Assembly: GCA_032334055.1 (NCBI GenBank)
Contig: JAUOZS010000001.1
Coordinates: 744,001-808,000 of the forward strand
Source of the DNA: Selenomonadales bacterium 4137-cl
GTDB lineage: Bacteria > Bacillota > Negativicutes > Sporomusales > UBA7701
Reading direction: 5' to 3'
DNA length: 64,000 nucleotides
Part shown: one piece after another, positions 15,936 to 24,303 of the stretch
Layout: every line of letters begins with the position of its first letter
How positions within the stretch are numbered: the first letter of the stretch is position 1
The notes under the pieces: model-generated
Seen by the model: the letters and a program-made list of their open reading frames with translations, nothing else
What the model was told of the DNA's origin: nothing
The model's database searches: none
Program-made: the position numbers and the translations under genes

Positions 15936-17111
15936 ATGGACAAGAGAATGAAAGAGATTCTCGCCCGTAAAACTGAAATCCGCAATCTGCTTCAAACCGG
16001 CGACGAGTGCGACCTGGATGCCATCCAGGCCGAACTGGAGGCCCTGGAGCAAGAGGAACGCGGCATTCAAAAGCGGCTGGACATCGCCAGCAAACTGAAT
16101 ACCGGCGATGTTCGCGGCAGAATTATCCTGCCTCCGGGCGCCAAAGTCGCCCCGGAAGAAGAACAGCAGCGCTCCGGCTTTGACACTACTTCCATGGAGT
16201 ATAGAACCGCCTTTATGAACTATGTTCTGCGCGGCACTCCGCTTCCGCAGGAGTTCCGGGCCGACGCCACCACCATGACCACTGGTGCTCCGATTCCGGA
16301 GAATGTCCTCAATACAGTTGTGGACAAAATGCTGGCCAGCGGCATGATTCTGCCGATCATCACCCAAACCAACTACCGGGGCGGCGTGGCCATTCCGAAT
16401 TCCAACGTCAAGCCGGTAGCTACCTGGGTGTCCGAAGGTCAGGGCAGCAGCAAGCAGGCCAAGACCACCGGCTCCATCATTTTCGGTTACTATAAACTGC
16501 GCTGTGCCGTTGCCGTCAGCCTGGAAGTTGATACCATGGCCGTGCCCGCGTTCGAGGCCATTCTGATCAACAATGTTTCCCAGGCCATGGTCATTGCGCT
16601 GGAGCAGGCGATCATTTCCGGCTCCGGCAGCGGCCAACCTACCGGGATTATTTCGGCCGGCACACCGGTCAACGCCGGCCAGGTAATTACCGGCACCCCT
16701 TCGCGGAAGTCCTTTATCGCCGCCGAAGGCGCTTTGGATATCGCCTACGAGGCAACCGCGAAATGGTGCATGACTAAGCAGACCTGGAACGCCATGCTGG
16801 GTGAAACCGATACCGCCGGTCAGCCGATCGCCCGCGTGAACGAAGGTATTCCCGGCAAAACTCCCCGTACTCTGCTCGGTCGCGAGGTTGTGCTGTGCAA
16901 CTACCTTCCGGCCTTCTCCACCAGCCTGACCGCCGGCACCGTGTGGGCGTTTTTGTTTGATTTCAGCGACTATGTGCTGAACACCAACTACAATATCAAC
17001 GTCCAGCGCTATCAGGAGATCTGGGTTGGCGACGACTGGGTTACCAGGGCGGTTATGATCGCCGACGGCAAAGTCGTCGACCCCAATTCCCTGGTCACTC
17101 TGGTTAAGTAA
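15936..17111 (+). CDS. Major capsid protein, HK97 family
   Basis: 391 residues, ATG 15936 after GGAGGTAA. The first 65 residues form the coiled-coil delta (scaffold) domain (ILARKTEIRNLL ... IQAELEALEQEERGIQKRL), to be removed by the protease encoded upstream. The body shows HK97-fold signatures: T-T-G-A-P-I-P-E-N-V near 115, G-G-V-A-I-P-N-S-N-V, F-G-Y-Y-K-L-R-C-A-V-A-V-S-L-E, and a late W-V-G-D-D-W-V-T-R-A-V-M-I-A-D-G-K-V-V-D. It forms the icosahedral shell. Confidence 0.96.
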   Translation: MDKRMKEILARKTEIRNLLQTGDECDLDAIQAELEALEQEERGIQKRLDIASKLNTGDVRGRIILPPGAKVAPEEEQQRSGFDTTSMEYRTAFMNYVLRGTPLPQEFRADATTMTTGAPIPENVLNTVVDKMLASGMILPIITQTNYRGGVAIPNSNVKPVATWVSEGQGSSKQAKTTGSIIFGYYKLRCAVAVSLEVDTMAVPAFEAILINNVSQAMVIALEQAIISGSGSGQPTGIISAGTPVNAGQVITGTPSRKSFIAAEGALDIAYEATAKWCMTKQTWNAMLGETDTAGQPIARVNEGIPGKTPRTLLGREVVLCNYLPAFSTSLTAGTVWAFLFDFSDYVLNTNYNINVQRYQEIWVGDDWVTRAVMIADGKVVDPNSLVTLVK

Positions 17112-17161
17112 TGACGGGGCGGCATAGTCCGCCTCTACTTTTTCAAGGCGGTGAAACACAG

Positions 17162-17374
17162 ATGAGAAAAATTGACCGTGTGGCAGCGGTCTTTGCCGAG
17201 CTGAACCACAAAATCATCACCGATATTCTTGCGCGGGGTTATTCACCGACCGATGCGGAAACTCTGGCCACGGTCCGGGAGAATCTCAAAGTCTTGAAGG
17301 ACTTCGATATTGAGTCCGATCCGGCGCTGGAAGTTCCCGCCGAGGCCCAGGCAAAAGCCAAGGCTGGTGACTAA
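17162..17374 (+). CDS. Small head-region protein
   Basis: 70 residues, ATG 17162 after AAGGCGGTGA. Helical, with a Pro/Ala/Lys-rich end (EVPAEAQAKAKAGD). Short proteins of this kind often lie between capsid and connector genes. No family assigned; a head decoration or connector role is only positional. Confidence 0.65.
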   Translation: MRKIDRVAAVFAELNHKIITDILARGYSPTDAETLATVRENLKVLKDFDIESDPALEVPAEAQAKAKAGD

Positions 17375-17376
17375 TC

Positions 17377-17715
17377 ATGGCCACGGCTCTCTTGCTTGAC
17401 GACGTCAAGCTCTACATTCGGGTCGACAGCAATGACGAGGACGCGCTCATCCAGGACCTTATGGAAGGCGCCATCGGGTATTTGCAGCGCATGACCGGCA
17501 AGGTCTACGACCCGACCGACGGCGTTTGGAAGATGGCGATCAAGTACCTCTGCGCGCATTGGTATGAAAATCGGGACGACACGGTTGTCGGCCGTGACGC
17601 CAAAGTGGACCACACCATTGATGCGCTCATAAGCCACATTTCACTTTGCACGGATTATGCGGACCTTCCCGCCGGTGACCCGGACAATCCGCCAGTTTCG
17701 CCGGTGTCGCCATGA
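17377..17715 (+). CDS. Head-tail connector protein, gp6-like
   Basis: 112 residues. L-D-D-V-K-L-Y-I-R-V-D ... D-E-D-A-L-I-Q-D-L-M-E-G-A-I-G-Y-L and I-K-Y-L-C-A-H-W-Y-E-N-R match the helical gp6/YqbG adaptor family that sits under the portal ring. The C-terminus is Pro-rich. Its stop overlaps the next ATG by four bases. Confidence 0.9.
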   Translation: MATALLLDDVKLYIRVDSNDEDALIQDLMEGAIGYLQRMTGKVYDPTDGVWKMAIKYLCAHWYENRDDTVVGRDAKVDHTIDALISHISLCTDYADLPAGDPDNPPVSPVSP

Positions 17716-18026
17716 TTATCGGCCGGATGAAATGGCGGATTACCCTGCTTCAGCCTGTTAAAACTCCGGACGGAATGGGCGGCTCGAAAACGACTTACCA
17801 ACCTGTCGGTAAGGTGTGGGCGGAGTTCCGGAATCCAAACGTCAAAGAGATTCCAGCCGTCGGTACGGTCGTCGGCGATTTGGTCAGGCTGATGTCCATC
17901 CGGCGTCGGACGGACATCAAACGCGGCTGGCGTGTCCAGAATGACGGACGAACCTACGACGTGCTGCACACCTATGACATCGATCGGGAAACCACAGTGA
18001 TTGTTTGCCGGGAGGTTGTGTACTGA
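17712..18026 (+). CDS. Phage head closure (head-tail adaptor) protein
   Basis: 104 residues; ATGA-coupled to the connector gene. M-K-W-R-I-T-L-L-Q-P ... D-G-M-G-G-S-K-T-T-Y ... V-W-A-E-F-R-N-P followed by a late V-Q-N-D-G-R-T-Y-D-V-L segment is the pattern of the SPP1 gp16-like head closure family, a small beta-barrel ring that seals the head after packaging. Confidence 0.88.
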   Translation: MIIGRMKWRITLLQPVKTPDGMGGSKTTYQPVGKVWAEFRNPNVKEIPAVGTVVGDLVRLMSIRRRTDIKRGWRVQNDGRTYDVLHTYDIDRETTVIVCREVVY

Positions 18027-18027
18027 G

Positions 18028-18471
18028 ATGGCTGTTTTCACGGTAAATCTGGGCATCAACGATCTCCAACGGTCCCTCGGAGCTTTCAAAACTTACGACG
18101 CACAGACCCAGGCAAAACTGCGTTCGGCAGTTCAAACCTCAACGTCGAACATCATGCTGGGCGCTAAACGGCGGGCGAAGGTGAAGTCCGGAGGGTTGGT
18201 AAAAGGCATTTCCATGTCCTACGACGGCATTCGAAACATCGGCATTGTCCGGGCAAAATCTTCGCACGCCCACCTGGTGGAGTACGGCGCCAGGACCGCG
18301 AAAGAGCGGCCAAAAAACAAGAGGGCCCTGCACAGCAGTGCATTGACAGGAAGCGGTTTTGCCGCTGCCGCGAACATTCCGGCTCGGAGGGAATTTCCTT
18401 TTATGCGACCTGCATTCGAGGACGAAAAACCGAACCTGGTCAGGTCGGCTGAGGCGGCGATCAAACCATGA
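18028..18471 (+). CDS. HK97 gp10-family neck/tail protein
   Basis: 147 residues from ATG 18028 after GGGAGG. Contains A-K-R-R-A-K-V-K-S-G-G-L-V-K-G-I, H-A-H-L-V-E-Y-G-A-R, and a late P-F-M-R-P-A-F-E motif, all typical of the gp10 (DUF646) family that completes the neck or tail terminus. Gene order after the head closure gene agrees. Confidence 0.9.
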   Translation: MAVFTVNLGINDLQRSLGAFKTYDAQTQAKLRSAVQTSTSNIMLGAKRRAKVKSGGLVKGISMSYDGIRNIGIVRAKSSHAHLVEYGARTAKERPKNKRALHSSALTGSGFAAAANIPARREFPFMRPAFEDEKPNLVRSAEAAIKP

Positions 18472-18869
18472 TTATCATGCGGCGCATACCCATGACAGCC
18501 CTGCAGACAGGGCTGTTTAGCTTATTGTCTGCCGGGCAGACAACGCCGGTATATGACGACGTCCCGGAGAATGCCGTTCTCCCGTATATCACGATCGGCG
18601 CTTTCACCTGCAAGCGGCTGCCTGACAAAACATCGGATATCTGGGAGTCGTCGCTCCAGATACACATCTGGTCGGATTACAACGGCAAGGCGGAGATCAA
18701 CGCGGTCGCCAACGACATTGCCACGGTGGTTTCGTCGGCCTCGATCGAGGCGCCTGGCTTTTTTGTCATCAGCCAGGACGTCGATTTCTTCGAGGCGTTT
18801 GCCGAGGAAGAGTTCGGCTATCACGGCGTTCTCACCGTCGTCATAACCATTCAAAACACTGGAGGCTGA
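18468..18869 (+). CDS. Tail completion protein, DUF3168 (gp17-like)
   Basis: 133 residues, ATGA overlap with the previous gene. Y-D-D-V-P-E-N-A-V-L-P-Y-I-T-I-G and L-Q-I-H-I-W-S-D-Y are hallmarks of DUF3168 (SPP1 gp17/lambda gpU-like tail terminator). It caps the tail tube and joins it to the neck. Confidence 0.9.
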   Translation: MIIMRRIPMTALQTGLFSLLSAGQTTPVYDDVPENAVLPYITIGAFTCKRLPDKTSDIWESSLQIHIWSDYNGKAEINAVANDIATVVSSASIEAPGFFVISQDVDFFEAFAEEEFGYHGVLTVVITIQNTGG

Positions 18870-18873
18870 TAAC

Positions 18874-19326
18874 ATGTCCGTGAATCTACCGACTAATCCG
18901 TCACCGGCCCAGGCTACGGTCGGCAAGGATTATCTGCTTTATATCAACACCGGCACCGCTACGGTTCCGATCTGGACGCTCATCGGCGGACAGCGGGCAG
19001 GCACTCTGACCCGGAAAGGCGACACCATCGACGCCTCTGACAAGACCACCGGCGGCTGGAAAGCTTCGCTGATCGGGCTTCTGTCCTGGTCCATCTCTCT
19101 GGACGGCCTGGTGCTGCTCCAGGACGCGGGCATTACCGCCTTGGAAACCGCTTTCAACGCCGGCAAGCAGGTCAACATTCAGTTCGTTTATCCGGACGGA
19201 AAGTATCGTACCGGCTGGGGTTCCATCTCCGAGTTGACCATCGACAACCAATACAACCAAGCCGCCACGCTGAAGGGCACCATTGACGGCGTAGGCCCGC
19301 TCTCCGATCTTACCGACCCTTCCTAA
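18874..19326 (+). CDS. Major tail tube protein, TP901-1 type
   Basis: 150 residues. G-K-D-Y-L-L-Y-I-N near the start, I-G-G-Q-R-A-G-T-L, D-A-S-D-K-T-T-G-G-W-K, and S-W-S-I-S-L-D-G-L-V are the recognisable features of TP901-1-like tail tube proteins. Hexamers stack into the siphophage tail tube along the tape measure protein. A strong hairpin after the gene lets it be transcribed more than the downstream tail genes. Confidence 0.92.
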   Translation: MSVNLPTNPSPAQATVGKDYLLYINTGTATVPIWTLIGGQRAGTLTRKGDTIDASDKTTGGWKASLIGLLSWSISLDGLVLLQDAGITALETAFNAGKQVNIQFVYPDGKYRTGWGSISELTIDNQYNQAATLKGTIDGVGPLSDLTDPS

Positions 19327-19379
19327 GGCGGAATAAAGAAAGGCCGGCCGGGGTCGCGCTATGCGAGCCTGGGCATATG

Positions 19380-19413
19380 ACAACTCCCACCGCCTATAGG
19401 CGATGGGAGTTGT
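19380..19413. terminator. Hairpin between tail tube gene and antisense toxin gene
   Basis: Arms ACAACTCCCA / TGGGAGTTGT plus CGCC / GGCG with one mismatch and a TATA loop. It lies between converging genes (tail tube on plus, toxin on minus), so a bidirectional terminator is likely; T tracts are short on both sides. Confidence 0.55.
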
Positions 19414-19418
19414 TACCC

Positions 19419-19694
19419 TTAAGGTCTTTTGAGAGTCATGTCATGTTCCCCAATATTCCGCAAATAAACCGTATCAGGCTTGATGTATTGGAAAGACACA
19501 CGGATACTCATGTTCACCGAAGCCTCAAAAATGTCCGCAGTCCCCTGAATCTTTTTGATGCGTAATGAAGGATGCCGTGGATTCTCTTCGATGAGCCGTA
19601 GGAACTTTTCGACCTGTTCGATGGTGAGAACACCCTTGCCGACCAATTTCTGGAGTTCTTTTATGAACCTGTCACTGCGGCTAATCTTGGGCAC
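19419..19694 (-). CDS. RelE/ParE-superfamily toxin
   Basis: 91 residues. S-R-x-F-x-K-E-L-Q-K-L near the start, P-S-L-R-I-K-K-I-Q-G at about 42-51, and V-S-F-Q-Y-I-K-P-D-T-V-Y-L-R-N-I-G-x-H-D at the end fit the small RelE/YafQ-like mRNA interferase fold. It is encoded downstream of, and overlaps by 14 bases, an AbrB-like antitoxin gene. In this family the toxin cuts ribosome-bound mRNA. It is antisense inside the tail operon, as expected for a cargo gene (moron). Confidence 0.85.
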   Translation of the reverse strand: MPKISRSDRFIKELQKLVGKGVLTIEQVEKFLRLIEENPRHPSLRIKKIQGTADIFEASVNMSIRVSFQYIKPDTVYLRNIGEHDMTLKRP

Positions 19695-19965
19695 GTTTGA
19701 TTTCCTCCAGGAGTTCGCCCGCCGAGTATTCTTTGCCGTGCCCTTTTTCGGCTATTTCCTGTTCCACTTCCTTCTCAGCGGCCTGCCATTCCTTCGACCA
19801 ATACCATGCTTGCTCCTTAGGAACAAGGGTCTTCGGTGTGATGATGATTTTGCCGTTCTCGATAGTGTACTCCAGTATGTCGCCCTCACGGATTGCCAGG
19901 GTCTTGGTTAGTGATTTGGGCAGGGTCACTTGGTTCCGGCTGCGTACCTCAATGTGGCCTGTCAT
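19681..19965 (-). CDS. AbrB/MazE-like antitoxin
   Basis: 94 residues from the ATG at 19965, preceded on its strand by GGAGGG; the longer frame start lacks a ribosome site. R-S-R-N-Q-V-T-L-P-K-S-L ... I-R-E-G-D-I-L-E-Y-T-I-E-N-G-K-I-I-I-T-P is a swapped-hairpin AbrB DNA-binding domain (residues 6-46); the acidic C-terminal helix probably wraps the toxin. It should repress its own promoter through the inverted repeat at 19984-20020. Confidence 0.88.
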   Translation of the reverse strand: MTGHIEVRSRNQVTLPKSLTKTLAIREGDILEYTIENGKIIITPKTLVPKEQAWYWSKEWQAAEKEVEQEIAEKGHGKEYSAGELLEEIKRAQD

Positions 19966-19983
19966 TTTGACGCCCTCCGTTTT

Positions 19984-20020
19984 TGTGAATTTCTTACTTT
20001 CAGTATATCCGAATTTCACA
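19984..20020 (-). promoter_or_regulatory. Promoter and operator of the toxin-antitoxin operon
   Basis: On the minus strand TATACT (-10) is preceded 17 bases upstream by TTTCTT (weak -35). The -10 box is bracketed by a near-perfect inverted repeat, TGTGAAATTC and GAAATTCACA (19984-19993 and 20011-20020), a likely autoregulatory operator. Confidence 0.55.
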
Positions 20021-20065
20021 CAAAAAGAAACCCTTCATCCATAATTATTAATCAAGGAGGAAATT

Positions 20066-20410
20066 ATGAAAAAGATCATTCCCTTTGACCACTTTGAGGC
20101 CGGGCAAACCATTTACTTCGACATCGTTCGCCTTGCCGAGCTGGAGAAAGTGCTGGGCGATTCCATCATAAACGTGGTTCGGCGCCAGGACGCCGGCATT
20201 AACTTCTGCATCGCGGGCTGCCTGGTCGGCCTAAAGCACCACTATAAGCGGCCGACAGCGGCGCTCATGGCTGAGAAGATCGAGGAATATCTCGACAAGG
20301 GCGGCAACCTGGACGAGCTGGCGCTACCGATCGTGCAGGCCATCCTGGCCACCGGCATCTTCGGAAAGGTGGATCAGGAAAGAAAAAACGCGGAAGAGCC
20401 CAAGGCGTAA
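20066..20410 (+). CDS. Tail assembly chaperone, gpG-like
   Basis: 114 residues, ATG 20066 after AAGGAGG. Starts with a beta segment (Q-T-I-Y-F-D-I-V-R-L-A-E-L-E), followed by helical parts; its place just before the tape measure gene is that of the lambda gpG family. It binds the tape measure protein during tail assembly. Near its end lies a slippery A AAA AAC, from which a -1 shift leads into the following frame. Confidence 0.85.
   Translation: MKKIIPFDHFEAGQTIYFDIVRLAELEKVLGDSIINVVRRQDAGINFCIAGCLVGLKHHYKRPTAALMAEKIEEYLDKGGNLDELALPIVQAILATGIFGKVDQERKNAEEPKA
20383..20389 (+). promoter_or_regulatory. Programmed -1 ribosomal frameshift site
   Basis: The heptamer A AAA AAC lies in the zero frame of the gpG-like gene (codons AGA AAA AAC), the best bacterial -1 slippery sequence. 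From here the -1 frame is open without a stop through 20739, whereas the zero frame stops at 20410. This gives a 224-residue gpGT-type fusion. Confidence 0.85.
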
Positions 20411-20739
20411 CCTTCGAGTCTTTTGCGGAGTGGGTTGAATGGGCGGAGCCTTTGGCCTATGGGCAACTGGAGTTGAAACCTTGGGAGTTCGGCCGATTGC
20501 AGCCACAAGAATTCATCTTGCTCCTGGAAGGCTACTCTTGGCGCCGGAGACAGCAGGAAAACATGATCGCCTACTTCGTCTGCCAGTTGATGAACATCGA
20601 GGGCAAATACCTGGCCCAGCCGATCGGCGTTGCCGATCTTCTTGAGCCGATCCGGGGCGAGCGCAAGCAAAAACGCAGCGACGATGAGGAATATCTGCGC
20701 GAGCAGTTCAAGGATATCCTAAGAAAGGAAAGGGTGTGA
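20389..20739 (+). CDS. Tail assembly chaperone extension, gpT-like (made by -1 frameshift)
   Basis: 116 codons expressed in the -1 frame from the slippery site; an ATG at 20452 exists but has no ribosome site. The product G-V-T-F-E-S-F-A-E-W-V-E-W ... L-Q-P-Q-E-F-I-L-L-L-E-G-Y-S-W-R-R-R-Q-Q matches the helical C-terminal part of phage tail chaperones, with an acidic and basic helix at the end. As in lambda, only a small fraction of ribosomes should make the long form, which recruits the tail tube protein. Confidence 0.85.
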   Translation, partial: RGRAQGVTFESFAEWVEWAEPLAYGQLELKPWEFGRLQPQEFILLLEGYSWRRRQQENMIAYFVCQLMNIEGKYLAQPIGVADLLEPIRGERKQKRSDDEEYLREQFKDILRKERV

Positions 20740-20742
20740 GGA

Positions 20743-23700
20743 TTGTCGACTATCGCTGAACTCTTAGTCAAAATCGGGGGCGACAACTCCGGGCTGAAGA
20801 AAACTCTGGACGACAGTCAGTCCAGTGTACAAACCGCCTTCTCCACAATCCCCATCACGAACTTCACCGGCGCGATCAGCGGGGCGGCGGACGGCATCGG
20901 CGGCATGATCGGCAAGCTTACAGGGTTGGCCACACTTGCCGCCGGCGGCTTCGGCCTGGGCGCCATCGTCGATAGTGCCGTCAACGCCGGCGAGGCTGTT
21001 TATCAACTTAGCACCCGGCTCGGCGTGGGCACACAGGAGGCCGCAAACCTATCCAGGATTCTAAAACTGACTGGCGCCGACGGCGATTCATTCGCGGGCG
21101 CCATGCTGCGGCTCGATAAGAATTTTAATGCGTCAGGGCAGGCTGGGGAAAAAACCCGCGCCACCCTGGCGCTTTTTGGTGTATCTCTTACTGACAGTGC
21201 CGGTAAACTGTTGCCGTTGAACCAGCAGTTGGAGAACCTGAGCAAGGGCTACAAACTGGCTGAAGCCAACGGTCTTCAGCAAGAATTCATCATGGAAACG
21301 CTGGGCGTGCGTGGCATGGCGCTCGTCAAAACGCTAAAAGACTACGGCGAGGCTGCCGAAAAAGCCGCCCAAATCCAGGGTATCGGCCTCGACCCTCAAA
21401 AACTGCATGATCTGAAACTGAATATGGAAGTCGTGTCGATGCAGGCCGGCCAGGTCGGGCTGGCGCTTGCCGGCGCCCTAACGCCGGTAGCGCAGGAGGT
21501 GTTTCCACCGATCATGTCTGGCCTGCAGACGACGGCTGCCTTCCTGAGTGAGAATAAAACCCAAATCGTTGAACTGACAAAGGACGCCCTGGAACTGCTT
21601 GCCGCGTATAAAGGCATCCAGCTGGCAGGCGGCGCCGCCAGTGCCATCGCCTCCTTATGGCAGACCGCAGCTGCACAGGCAGCCGCGTCGGCTGCCACGC
21701 AGGCTGCCGCTGCCGATGGACTTTCCGCTGCACAGGAAAGAGCTATCGCCCGGGCCGTTGCTGCGAGCGATAAAATGTATGCCAAGATGCAGGCCGACGC
21801 GGTAAGAACCGCGCAGCAGGCGGGCCTGAGCGCGGAGGAAACCGCTGCGGTTATCTCCGAGAAGTGCGTCGAGATCGCCAATGCCGGCGCGATCGCGGCC
21901 GCGAAAATCCGGGCGGATATGACCGCCGCCTTTACGGCTCAGGCCGAAGCAGCCCGAATCGCCGCAGCCGAGTCTGTTGCTGCTAATGAAATGAGCGCCG
22001 CTTCCGCGAGAGTGGCCGCAACAGCCGAGGCGGAGCTGACAACCGCGACGGCTGCACAGGGCGCCGCTGCGGTGGCCGCTGGCGAGCAAACGGTCGGCGC
22101 CATGGCGACGGCCAAAGTGGCCGCCGGCAACTTCCTATCAAGCCTTTGGGCCTTGGCCGGCGGCTGGGTCGGCGTGGCTGTGGCCACAGGCTTCGCTATA
22201 AAAGCCCTGGTCGAGTATCTGGATGGGCTTCATAAGGTTCAGAGCTACAACCCCAGGGCGGAGGTTTGGGACGACCCTAGTCGGCCTGGAAAGCACCTGG
22301 TCGGCCGCACCGTGGCCGGCCACTGGGAAGAGGCTCCCGGCACCGAAATGGGCGGCTATTGGGTGCCCGAACATACCGAGCGGGTTGTCATGACGGACGC
22401 CGAGGAAGAAGAACATGCCGCCTACACCGCCTGGCGACAGAAACAGGAAAATAACAAGCCCTGGCTCCAGGACGGCAGCAATATTGATCCCACTCTGGCC
22501 GCCCAGATGGCCGCCATTGAGGCGGCCGGCCGGAAAAACCCGACCCATTCCGTTCACGACCACCTGGCGCAAATCCAGCGGGCCAACGAGCAGGCGGCCC
22601 AGCTCATGGCCGATCTGAATAAACGGATCGCCCAAAGCACCAGCATTGCCTACGAGGCCGGGATGGCGAACATCGCCGATGAAGTCCAGCGCATGAACAA
22701 CCAGGTCGCCGAGATCACCAAGAACGGCGGCGACGCCTCGGGCCTCTCTGAGAAAATCACCCAATACCAGAAGGTCGCGGTGGAAAAAGTCAAGCGGGTT
22801 TGGCGTGAAGCGTGGCAGGATGTCAAGGATCAGGCGGCTCTGATGAACGCTCAGTTGCTGAATGATAAGAATGCGGAAGCTGATGCCGAGTATCAGATCG
22901 CGCTGACCCGAATCGAGAAGGAACGTCAGGCCGAAATCAACGCCATCGCTCAGAATGGCAACGATCAAGAAGCTATAAGCCAGGCGAACGCAGACGCCGA
23001 GGCCAAGAAAAAGCTGGCCGCCCGAAAGCGGGATTACGCCAAGGGCGACAATTTGCTCCAGCAGGACCGCGACGCCCTGGAAAGCGCCCAGTTGCAAGTC
23101 GCCATTGCCGGCAAAACGCAGGCCGAGATAGACGCCATCCGTCAGCAGGGACTCAATCAGTACATTGCGGATCTAAATGGCCAGTATGCAGCCGCGGCCG
23201 GCGATGCGGCGCGCCAGCTCGCAATTCAGCGCCAGCTCGCCGATGCGATTTCACAGCAGCACCAAATGGCCGCCACCAATGCAAAGACGGCCTGGGAAGT
23301 CGCTTTCACGGAAATCCGGGATGAACAAACCAACTATGCCGACATTATCGTCGATGCCTGGCACGATATTAAAAGCACCACGACGGACACCTTCACGAAG
23401 ATGGTCACAGAGGGAATGTCCGCCACCACGGCGCTCCGGAACATTTTCCAGTCCGTCGTTCAAGACATCGAGAAAATGTTCGTCAAAATGTGGGCGGAGC
23501 AATACATTCTGGGTCCGCTGCAGCAACTGATCGGCGGTATGGTCGGGACGCCGGCCGCCGGCGCCGCCAAAACCGCGACGACCGGCGGCGCGGGATTAAC
23601 TTCCATCCCGAGCCCGTCGGAAGCTTCCGGCCTGGGCTTTGCCGCTCTGGGCGGCGACGTTTCCGGCTGGACAATCGTCGGCGAGGAAGGCCCGGAACTG

Positions 23701-23946
23701 GCGTACTTCGGCGACTCGGCTCACGTTTATACGGCGGGCGAGTCGGTGGTCATGGCCAACTCGGCAAGTGCCTCGGCCACCCCCAATATTAACGTGAATG
23801 TCGTTAACCGCAGTGGCCAGCAACTCACCGTCACGCAGCAGGCCCAATACGATCCGGCTACCCATACCACCTTGATGCAGATGTTCGTCGACGGCGTGAA
23901 CAAAAACCTCGCGGGGTCCCGCGACCTGCTGTTCGGGAGGGGTTAA
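20743..23946 (+). CDS. Tape measure protein
   Basis: 1067 residues; TTG 20743 follows GAGGA closely and AGAAAGGA further up. L-V-K-I-G-G-D-N-S-G-L-K-K-T-L-D-D at the start is the common tape measure opening. The middle (250-460) is Ala-rich helix; a membrane-like stretch lies near residue 465-490; the later third is coiled coil (AEADAEYQIALTRIEKERQA). The last 130 residues have the T-D-T-F-x-K-M-V-T-E-G-M-S-A-T-T-A-L-R and G-G-x-V-x-G-W-T-I-V-G-E-E-G-P-E-L motifs. It fixes tail length, about 160 nm by the usual 0.15 nm per residue. Confidence 0.95.
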   Translation: MSTIAELLVKIGGDNSGLKKTLDDSQSSVQTAFSTIPITNFTGAISGAADGIGGMIGKLTGLATLAAGGFGLGAIVDSAVNAGEAVYQLSTRLGVGTQEAANLSRILKLTGADGDSFAGAMLRLDKNFNASGQAGEKTRATLALFGVSLTDSAGKLLPLNQQLENLSKGYKLAEANGLQQEFIMETLGVRGMALVKTLKDYGEAAEKAAQIQGIGLDPQKLHDLKLNMEVVSMQAGQVGLALAGALTPVAQEVFPPIMSGLQTTAAFLSENKTQIVELTKDALELLAAYKGIQLAGGAASAIASLWQTAAAQAAASAATQAAAADGLSAAQERAIARAVAASDKMYAKMQADAVRTAQQAGLSAEETAAVISEKCVEIANAGAIAAAKIRADMTAAFTAQAEAARIAAAESVAANEMSAASARVAATAEAELTTATAAQGAAAVAAGEQTVGAMATAKVAAGNFLSSLWALAGGWVGVAVATGFAIKALVEYLDGLHKVQSYNPRAEVWDDPSRPGKHLVGRTVAGHWEEAPGTEMGGYWVPEHTERVVMTDAEEEEHAAYTAWRQKQENNKPWLQDGSNIDPTLAAQMAAIEAAGRKNPTHSVHDHLAQIQRANEQAAQLMADLNKRIAQSTSIAYEAGMANIADEVQRMNNQVAEITKNGGDASGLSEKITQYQKVAVEKVKRVWREAWQDVKDQAALMNAQLLNDKNAEADAEYQIALTRIEKERQAEINAIAQNGNDQEAISQANADAEAKKKLAARKRDYAKGDNLLQQDRDALESAQLQVAIAGKTQAEIDAIRQQGLNQYIADLNGQYAAAAGDAARQLAIQRQLADAISQQHQMAATNAKTAWEVAFTEIRDEQTNYADIIVDAWHDIKSTTTDTFTKMVTEGMSATTALRNIFQSVVQDIEKMFVKMWAEQYILGPLQQLIGGMVGTPAAGAAKTATTGGAGLTSIPSPSEASGLGFAALGGDVSGWTIVGEEGPELAYFGDSAHVYTAGESVVMANSASASATPNINVNVVNRSGQQLTVTQQAQYDPATHTTLMQMFVDGVNKNLAGSRDLLFGRG

Positions 23947-23949
23947 TAT

Positions 23950-24300
23950 ATGGACTATCCTTTTTTTCCGGCTATCGCGCCGCCGTCGCTGTCGCCCTCC
24001 GGGCCGCAGGAGGATGTCTTTCAAGATAACAGGATCAGCTCGCCGGTGGACGGCGGCTACATGGTTAGCCGCCCTCGCTATACCCGGAACGTCATGGGCA
24101 AGAACTTCACCTGGGTCGCGATGACGAACGCAGATTACGCGCTGTTCAAAGCCTTTGCGTTGGCGAACTACGCCAACATTTTTATTTGGATCGACCAGGA
24201 CACCGGGCAGCCGGTGAACATGCAGTTCGTTTCTCCGCCTAAAGCCGCGAAGACGCTGCTGGGCTACTGGCATGTGGAAATATCGATTGTGGAGGCCTAA
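23950..24300 (+). CDS. Minor tail protein, lambda gpM-like
   Basis: 116 residues, ATG 23950. Beta-rich with P-R-Y-T-R-N-V-M-G-K-N-F-T-W-V-A-M-T and a late Y-W-H-V-E-I-S-I-V-E-A. Size, position right after the tape measure gene and the following gpL-, gpK- and gpJ-like genes identify it as the gpM-type tail-tip protein. Sequence similarity alone would be too weak. Confidence 0.72.
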   Translation: MDYPFFPAIAPPSLSPSGPQEDVFQDNRISSPVDGGYMVSRPRYTRNVMGKNFTWVAMTNADYALFKAFALANYANIFIWIDQDTGQPVNMQFVSPPKAAKTLLGYWHVEISIVEA

Positions 24301-24303
24301 CTT

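Noticed and set aside
15834..17159. 441-residue minus-strand open frame
   Set aside because: It is the antisense of the capsid gene; composition follows the codon bias of the real gene and no ribosome site or motif is present.
20452..20739. Independent gene starting at ATG 20452
   Set aside because: No ribosome site, and the frame is open back to the slippery site, so frameshift expression explains it better.
22138..23097. 319-residue minus-strand open frame
   Set aside because: Antisense of the tape measure gene, low-complexity reading with no motif.
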